Shown: piece by piece, positions 10,718 to 15,083 of the stretch | Layout: each line of letters begins with the position of its first letter | Numbering within the stretch: the stretch's first letter is position 1 | DNA from: JAUYIW01 sp043818555 | Lineage (GTDB): Bacteria; Patescibacteriota; Patescibacteriia; UBA9934 | DNA length: 15,083 bases | Assembly (NCBI GenBank): GCA_043818555.1 | Contig: JBDRFP010000037.1 | Span: 1-15,083 of the forward strand | Reading direction: 5' to 3' | Notes under the pieces: generated by a model | What the model saw: the letters and a program-made list of their open reading frames with translations, nothing else | Told to the model about the DNA's origin: nothing | Databases searched by the model: none | Program-made: the position numbers and the translations under genes

Positions 10718-11875
10718 CTACTTTTGCAAAGCCGCGAGCCCTGACATTTTTTCACCAGCTAAAAACGCCAGCATTGCCCCGCCACCGGTTGATATAAAAT
10801 TAAAATCTTTTGCAAGCTTATTGCTTTCAACGAACGCGACCGTATCGCCTCCGCCAAGAATTGTACGCGACGCGTCCAGACCGGCCAATACCTTAGCAAT
10901 ATTCAAAGTCGCTTTCCTGCCTTCTGTTTCTTCAATCCAGCCCATTGGCCCATTCCAAACAACACTTCTCGATGTTATCAAAATGCGCCTGTAGAGTTCC
11001 TCGGTCTCGCACCCAATATCAACTATTCTGTCCGATGCTTTTAATTCTCGCGTATGCAAACTCTTTCCGTCAACTCTGAAATCAATAGGCGAATGAAGTC
11101 TGCCTTCAATATCTTTAATTATTTTTTTAGCGATCTTCACCTCGCCCTGCGTTACAGTCTTGCTGCCAATTTTAAAAGCCTTGCCCGTCCTGGCTGCGGC
11201 TAAAGTGATCGAAATCCCTCCGCCGGTCAAAATCGCGTCAACATGAGACCCGAGATGCTGGATTATTGGCAGCTTTGTTTCAAGCTTAATCCCTCCGAGC
11301 AACAAAATCAAAGGCCGATCAAACGGTTTTGAAAGCTCCTCAATCTCTTCGGCAACCAAATTACCGGCAAAACTTGGCAAATACTTTGTGATCGCTACGG
11401 TCGACGCGGCCTTGCGATGGCATACTCCGAACGCATTGTTAATATACACATCGCCAAACTTAGCCAGCGCTTTTGCGAGCCGTTTGCTGTTCTTTTGCTC
11501 GCGCGCATCAAAACGCAGATTTTCAAGAAGCAGGATCGACCCATCTTTCATTTTACTAACCTGCTCGATCGTCGGCTCGTCGATAATGCCGGGCGCAAGC
11601 AATACTTTCTTCCCAATCAGTTTTGTAAGCTCATTCGCCACCGGTTTTAAACTCAGTTCCCGGTCTTTCTTTCCTTTTGGCCGGCCAAAGTGGGCCATCA
11701 ATACAATTTTAGCCCCCTTCCCAGCCAACTTCTTAATCTCCGGCGCCACTCGCGCAAGCCTACCATGCTTGCCGTCAACAACCTTGCCAGCCTTAACAGG
11801 CACATTTGCTTCAATGCGCATTAGCACCCGCGTGCCTTTTTTAATGTCTTTGACTTTGTACCTCCTCAAATCCAT
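10718..11875 (-). CDS. pgk: Phosphoglycerate kinase, divergent
   Basis: PGK transfers phosphate from 1,3-bisphosphoglycerate to ADP. The 385-aa protein has the N-terminal substrate domain with HFGRPKG (62-68) and LLLENLRF, INNAFGVCHRKAAST, and the C-terminal nucleotide domain with WNGPMG, GGGDTVAF and STGGGAMLAFL. Signature residues are altered: RIEANVP (20-26) replaces RVDFNVP, GRLARVAPEI replaces DxTRIxAxLPTI, INNAF replaces VNDAF, and GGIKLETK replaces GGAKVxDK. Core Arg, His and Gly residues are kept, so activity is likely. I chose the ATG at 11875, one base after the doxX stop (TAACATG), suggesting translational coupling. An upstream in-frame start at 11929 would overlap doxX by 53 bases. 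Confidence 0.95.
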   Translation of the reverse strand: MDLRRYKVKDIKKGTRVLMRIEANVPVKAGKVVDGKHGRLARVAPEIKKLAGKGAKIVLMAHFGRPKGKKDRELSLKPVANELTKLIGKKVLLAPGIIDEPTIEQVSKMKDGSILLLENLRFDAREQKNSKRLAKALAKFGDVYINNAFGVCHRKAASTVAITKYLPSFAGNLVAEEIEELSKPFDRPLILLLGGIKLETKLPIIQHLGSHVDAILTGGGISITLAAARTGKAFKIGSKTVTQGEVKIAKKIIKDIEGRLHSPIDFRVDGKSLHTRELKASDRIVDIGCETEELYRRILITSRSVVWNGPMGWIEETEGRKATLNIAKVLAGLDASRTILGGGDTVAFVESNKLAKDFNFISTGGGAMLAFLAGEKMSGLAALQK

Positions 11876-11876
11876 G

Positions 11877-12371
11877 TTATCCAAATAAAACTCTAGTGAA
11901 CCATTTCTTGCGTCGAATATTATCAGCAATCAATCCATCGAGTCCAAACATGTGCCCTACTCCGCCTGCCAAGAATACTAAAAATACGATCAAATAAATG
12001 ACATGCTCGTCAATCAAGCCATGCGCAGTACTGCCCTCAAAATCTGCCAAGTAATACAAGACCATCATGATTATTGCAAAAAGCGATGCCGGACGCACAA
12101 AAACTCCAAGAATCAAGCACGCGCCGATTAAAATCAGGCCCCATACGTTCAATGCGTCTACAGTCGTGTTGCCGGCTAAGGATTGAAACCATTCTGCAAA
12201 AGGGCCGGTTGACGCTGCCAAGTAGCCGGCTGCGCTCCAATCACCAAGCTTTGTAATGCCGGCGTAGAGGAACATGGCTCCGAGCACTACCCTAAGAATT
12301 ATCAGAACGGTCGCGAACCACTGCTGGTTAGTACACTTGGAAAAATGTCCAAATAAAGTTTTCGATTTCAT
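11877..12371 (-). CDS. DoxX-family integral membrane protein
   Basis: This 164-aa protein starts MKSKTLFGHFSKC. Four hydrophobic helices lie at about 20-38, 76-92, 95-109 and 124-143. ILRVVLGAMFLYAGITKLGDW (25-45) matches the DoxX pattern (R..LG..F...G..KL), and the acidic DEH (121-123) and GGVGHMFGLDGLI are typical of the longer DoxD-like members. Family members are linked to quinone or thiosulfate redox chemistry, but most have no tested function. It sits four bases after gapA and one base before pgk, so it is embedded in the glycolytic operon. Its residues do not show whether it carries electrons. The start has no Shine-Dalgarno. Confidence 0.88.
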   Translation of the reverse strand: MKSKTLFGHFSKCTNQQWFATVLIILRVVLGAMFLYAGITKLGDWSAAGYLAASTGPFAEWFQSLAGNTTVDALNVWGLILIGACLILGVFVRPASLFAIIMMVLYYLADFEGSTAHGLIDEHVIYLIVFLVFLAGGVGHMFGLDGLIADNIRRKKWFTRVLFG

Positions 12372-12375
12372 ATTA

Positions 12376-13389
12376 TTATTTTTTATATGACTTGCCAGCC
12401 ATTACAGCCAGCTCAGCCAATCGACATGCATAGCCCCACTCGTTGTCGTACCAGGCAAGCACCTTAACTAGGTTGCCGTCTACCACGCGGGTCATTGGCA
12501 GATCAAACACGGCCGAATAAGAGTTGCCGACAAAATCGGATGACACCAAAGGTTCCTCGGTAAAATCCGCAACGCCCTTCCATCGCAGAGTCTTGCACGC
12601 TTTTTTGATCGCTGCGTTGACCTCATCAACCGTAACTTCTTTTTTAAGCACTGCGGTTACATCGGAAAGCGACGTGGTTGGTATCGGTACCCTAATCGAT
12701 ATTCCGTCAAACCTGCCCTCGATGTTAGCATACGCCTCAGCTGTTGCCTGTGCCGCCCCAGTCGATGTAGGAATCATATTCACCGCTGCCGCCCTACCGC
12801 GACGCAAGTCTTTGTGTGGCCCATCAACAAGTTTCTGGGTCGATGTGTACCCGTGTACAGTTGAAAGCATCGCCTTTTCGACCCCGAATGCCTCATCAAG
12901 AATCGCGATCATCGGAGTAGAGCAATTTGTTGTGCATGACGCATTGTTAATTATGGCCGACTTCTCTTCGCCGAGCTTGCTTGTGTTCGCGCCCATCACG
13001 TAGGTTGGTACGCCCTCACCCTTTGCCGGAGCCGAAATTATCACTCGCTTTGCGCCCGCATTAATATGCGCGACGGCAGCTTCTTTGGTTCTAAAAAACC
13101 CGGTCGATTCAATTACGATGTCAACGCCCATATGCTCCCATGGCAAATCAGCAGGATCCTTCTCAGCAAGAACAGGGATCTTTTTACCGTCAACAACCAA
13201 GTTGCCGTTGTCTGCACGGACCGATACATTCCACTTACCATAGTTGGTGTCGTACTTTAAAAGGTATGCCAGAGTTTTAGCATCGGTTAAGTCGTTGATT
13301 GCCACGACATCAAAACCGAGTTTTCCCCAACCGGCCTTAAAAGTCTGACGGCCAATTCTGCCAAAACCATTGATTGCGATTTTTGCCAT
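12376..13389 (-). CDS. gapA: Glyceraldehyde-3-phosphate dehydrogenase, type I
   Basis: GAPDH oxidises glyceraldehyde-3-phosphate to 1,3-bisphosphoglycerate, the substrate of PGK encoded two genes downstream. The 337-aa length is typical. The N-terminal NAD fold reads INGFGRIGRQTFKAG. The catalytic Cys152 is in NASCTTNC and the general base is His179 (STVHGYTSTQ). INDLTD (31-36) ends the second strand with an Asp-containing motif typical of NAD rather than NADP enzymes. IPTSTGAAQATAEAY replaces the usual STGAAKAV. RVPIPTTSLSDV and WYDNEWGYACR (catalytic-domain ends) are intact. It heads the operon behind an extended -10 promoter with a leader of about 88 nt made of repeats and no Shine-Dalgarno. 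Confidence 0.97.
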   Translation of the reverse strand: MAKIAINGFGRIGRQTFKAGWGKLGFDVVAINDLTDAKTLAYLLKYDTNYGKWNVSVRADNGNLVVDGKKIPVLAEKDPADLPWEHMGVDIVIESTGFFRTKEAAVAHINAGAKRVIISAPAKGEGVPTYVMGANTSKLGEEKSAIINNASCTTNCSTPMIAILDEAFGVEKAMLSTVHGYTSTQKLVDGPHKDLRRGRAAAVNMIPTSTGAAQATAEAYANIEGRFDGISIRVPIPTTSLSDVTAVLKKEVTVDEVNAAIKKACKTLRWKGVADFTEEPLVSSDFVGNSYSAVFDLPMTRVVDGNLVKVLAWYDNEWGYACRLAELAVMAGKSYKK

Positions 13390-13394
13390 AAGTT

Positions 13395-13475
13395 TGAAAT
13401 TCTAAACTCTAAATTCTAAGTAAGTATAAATCGCAAATCCAAAATTGGAATTTTGTATTTATTTAGGATTTAGCA
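13395..13475 (-). repeat. Degenerate AAATTC/TTTAGA repeats in the gapA leader
   Basis: On the minus strand the leader runs through TAAATCCTAAATAAATAC, AAATTCCAATTTTGG and AGAATTTAGAGTTTAGAATTT. These are AT-rich units of about seven to eight bases. CCAAAATT/GGAATTTTG around 13439-13455 can form a short hairpin. The patch ends just before the gapA ATG. Confidence 0.45.
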
Positions 13476-13483
13476 TTTCCTGC

Positions 13484-13492
13484 ATTATACCA
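13484..13492 (-). promoter_or_regulatory. Extended -10 promoter (TGGTATAAT) of the glycolytic operon
   Basis: A perfect TATAAT (13484-13489) with TG one base upstream lies 95 bases before the gapA ATG. No -35 match lies 16-18 bp upstream, where the sequence is the GC-rich terminator stem. Its context TGTGGTATAAT nearly repeats the left-edge gene promoter. Confidence 0.75.
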
Positions 13493-13495
13493 CAA

Positions 13496-13519
13496 AGCCC
13501 CCTCTCGGGGGCTCTTTTT
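13496..13519. terminator. Terminator hairpin after tsf
   Basis: AGCCCCC (13496-13502) pairs with GGGGGCT (13507-13513) around TCTC. The T-run is better on the plus strand (13515-13519). On the minus strand, where tsf ends 48 bases upstream, the stem is followed by TTTGTGG. It directly abuts the gapA promoter, separating the two operons. Confidence 0.7.
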
Positions 13520-13525
13520 ATAAAT

Positions 13526-13567
13526 TTCGTAATTTTGTAGTTTCGTAACCTTCGTAATTCGTAACTC
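13526..13567. repeat. TTCGTAA/GTAGTTTCGTAAC repeats after tsf
   Basis: TTTCGTAATTTTGTAG is followed by TTTCGTAACCTTCGTAATTC and GTAACTC. These are five degenerate copies of TTCGTAA between the tsf stop and the terminator. The family matches 3866-3897 and 2572-2612. Confidence 0.5.
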
Positions 13568-14160
13568 TACGATCCGATCTGAATTCGTGCGAACCTACCC
13601 ATGCGAATGTTTTCTCCAAGTGAGGCGATCTTAGACTCAATCAGCTTTTCAATAGTGAGATCCTCGTCCTTAATAAATGCCTGATCAAGCAAGCATACTT
13701 CCTGAAAATACTTGTCGAGTTTGCCTTCTGTAATCTTTTCGATCATGTCCGCCGGCTTACCTTCATGTGACAGCTGCTCGGCAATGATTTCTTTTTCTTT
13801 GGCGACTACCTCTTCAGGAACATCGTCACGCGACACATAAAGCGGGTTCATGGCCGCAATATGCATTGCTATGTCGTGCACAAGCTCTTCAAAAATTTCG
13901 TTCCGCGCGACAAAGTCGGTTTCACTCAGAAGCTCAACCACAACGCCCAACTTGCCGTTAGAGTGCGTGTAGCAATGCACGCGTCCCTCAGAAGTGACGC
14001 GCTCAGCGCGCTTCGCGGCCTTTGCTGCACCGCTTTTGCGCAAGCTGTCGATCGCCTTGTCAAAATCGCCATCGCTTTCCGCAAGGGCCTTTTTTGCTTC
14101 CATCATGCCCACGCCGGTCATTTGGCGTAGCTTCTGGACATCTGATGCTGATATTGTCAT
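13567..14160 (-). CDS. tsf: Elongation factor Ts
   Basis: EF-Ts exchanges GDP on EF-Tu during translation. The 197-aa protein is the short form, as in Thermus, without the long C-terminal subdomain of the E. coli protein. The N-terminal UBA-like domain reads VQKLRQMTGVGMMEAKKALAESDGDFDKAIDSLR (8-41). The EF-Tu-contacting TDFVARN (about 81-87) is exact. The C-terminal part keeps EVCLLDQAFIKDEDLTIEKLI. It follows rpsB on the same strand, the usual order, after a 104-base repeat-filled spacer. There is no Shine-Dalgarno; the leader ends AATTTCCCAACT before the ATG. Confidence 0.96.
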   Translation of the reverse strand: MTISASDVQKLRQMTGVGMMEAKKALAESDGDFDKAIDSLRKSGAAKAAKRAERVTSEGRVHCYTHSNGKLGVVVELLSETDFVARNEIFEELVHDIAMHIAAMNPLYVSRDDVPEEVVAKEKEIIAEQLSHEGKPADMIEKITEGKLDKYFQEVCLLDQAFIKDEDLTIEKLIESKIASLGENIRMGRFARIQIGS

Positions 14161-14165
14161 AGTTG

Positions 14166-14243
14166 GGAAATTTATTTCTTTTTGCTGAGTTTTATTCCGC
14201 GTCCTGCGGAGTTTATTGTCGGTCGACGAGGTTTATTCTCGAG
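14166..14243 (-). repeat. AATAAACCTCG repeats between rpsB and tsf
   Basis: On the minus strand GAATAAACCTCG, ACAATAAACTCCG, GAATAAAACTC and GAAATAAATTTC precede the tsf ATG. The order and final AATAAATTTC resemble the eno leader (10630-10703). TCCGC/GCGGA (14206-14220) makes a small hairpin among them. Confidence 0.7.
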
Positions 14244-14264
14244 CCACTCAATCACTTGTAGATT

Positions 14265-15083
14265 TTATTTCATTGCCTCAAGCTCTTCGCGGGCAAGCTT
14301 TTCCTTCATTGCGTCGTCCAAATCATCAACGCTAGCTTTTGACTCTTCCGTTACCTCAACTTCATCTTCAGCCTGCTCAACAATTACAGATTCTATCTTT
14401 GCTACCGGAGCGTTGCCGGCCTTTGCGCGGGCCTTTCCGACTTTAACAGCTTCGCTTATTAGCTTTGTAATCATTGTTAGCGACCCAATTGAATCGTCAT
14501 TAGCCGGGATTACAACATCAACAAGAGTTGGGTTGGTATTTGTGTCGCAAAGTGCGATTATTTTAATCCCACGCTTTCTTGCTTCCATGAGCGCTGTCTT
14601 GTCGTGTCGAACATCCAGTATGAACACGGCTTCTGGAAGCTTTTCCAAACCGGAAATGCCACCAATCTTTTCTTCAAGCTCATCGATCTTGCGATCGAAT
14701 TGTAGCTGCTCAAGCTTTGTGTATTTTCTGAGCTCACCTTTGGCGCGTTTATCCTTGAGATCCAGATAGCTCTTAATTAACTTTTGGATTTCGCTGAAGT
14801 TAGTAAGTGTTCCGCCAAGCCATCGAGTGTTAACATAAGGTACGCCGGCATCGATTGCGTATTTTTCAATAATCGGCTTGGCCTGAGCCTTTGTGCTAAC
14901 AAACATAATTGTGCCGCCTTTGGCGACCATTTCCTCCACCTTGTTGAGTGCGTTTTCGAGCATTGTCTGCGTTTGCTCAATGTCGATTACATGCACGCCG
15001 GCGCGGTCGCCAAAGATGTAATTTTTCATCTTAGGGTGCCAGCGGCTTGTTCTGTGCCCAAAGTGCACTCCTGCTTTGAGCAT
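14265..15083 (-). CDS. rpsB: 30S ribosomal protein S2, N-terminus cut by window edge
   Basis: S2 binds the 30S body and, with S1 in many bacteria, the platform near the Shine-Dalgarno exit. The visible 272 residues begin MLKAGVHFGHRTSRWHPKM. The Met at the edge most likely corresponds to an internal residue of an (E)MLKAGVHFGH motif, because S2 usually has about eight residues before it, so the gene probably starts beyond 15083. VHVIDIEQT, FVSTKAQA, NTRWLGGTLTNF, FILDVRHD and ALCDTNTNP are characteristic. The coiled-coil insertion is about residues 105-140. An acidic C-terminal tail (VEQAEDEVEVTEESKASVDDLDDAM) extends past the conserved core, as in many CPR S2 proteins. It is cotranscribed with tsf. 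Confidence 0.96.
   Translation of the reverse strand: MLKAGVHFGHRTSRWHPKMKNYIFGDRAGVHVIDIEQTQTMLENALNKVEEMVAKGGTIMFVSTKAQAKPIIEKYAIDAGVPYVNTRWLGGTLTNFSEIQKLIKSYLDLKDKRAKGELRKYTKLEQLQFDRKIDELEEKIGGISGLEKLPEAVFILDVRHDKTALMEARKRGIKIIALCDTNTNPTLVDVVIPANDDSIGSLTMITKLISEAVKVGKARAKAGNAPVAKIESVIVEQAEDEVEVTEESKASVDDLDDAMKEKLAREELEAMK

Noticed and set aside
11876..11929. Upstream start adding 18 residues to PGK
   Set aside because: It overlaps doxX and adds residues with no PGK similarity. The ATG at 11875 gives the family N-terminus.

Overview
The window looks like ordinary chromosome from a Patescibacteria (Candidate Phyla Radiation) bacterium. This placement is an inference. It rests on the compact, divergent housekeeping proteins (a 344-aa MetK, a 197-aa EF-Ts, a 385-aa PGK with altered signature residues), the many short single-membrane-span proteins of unknown function, and the frequent lack of Shine-Dalgarno sequences. 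TGA is used as a stop (metK, dinB, the 248-aa gene), so the CPR lineages that recode TGA are unlikely.

Layout. Positions 1-2042 hold four minus-strand genes: an edge-truncated hypothetical gene, a membrane-anchored cyclophilin, a Lys-rich CxxC single-span protein and a secreted 248-aa protein. Positions 2100-2400 hold no convincing ORF but do hold a strongly structured, probably minus-strand RNA with its own promoter and a U-tract end. A divergent metK follows (2617-3651, minus). A repeat-rich spacer leads to a GC-rich orphan gene of 568 aa (3976-5682, plus) with textbook promoter, Shine-Dalgarno and terminator. Positions 5700-9090 are a plus-strand SOS/translesion region: lexA, a large palindromic element, a 53-aa basic ORF, an 81-aa protein and dinB. 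From 13489 down to 9101 (minus) runs a lower-glycolysis operon, gapA-doxX-pgk-eno plus a small membrane protein. rpsB-tsf (minus) fills the right edge; rpsB is cut by the window end.

Themes. LexA and Pol IV form an SOS unit, and lexA carries a GTTC-N7-GTTC direct repeat between its -35 and -10. GAPDH, PGK and enolase catalyse successive or near-successive glycolytic steps. S2 and EF-Ts are the usual ribosomal pair. The most unusual feature is in the intergenic DNA. Nearly every spacer is filled with degenerate short repeats of about 10-11 bp. They belong to several distinct families, some shared by unlinked spacers: one between lexA and dinB, one between eno and tsf. Several lie directly against start codons. 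Together with the unidentified structured RNA and the 160-bp palindrome after lexA, these are the best candidates for undescribed biology here. No CRISPR array, tRNA, rRNA or transposase gene was seen.
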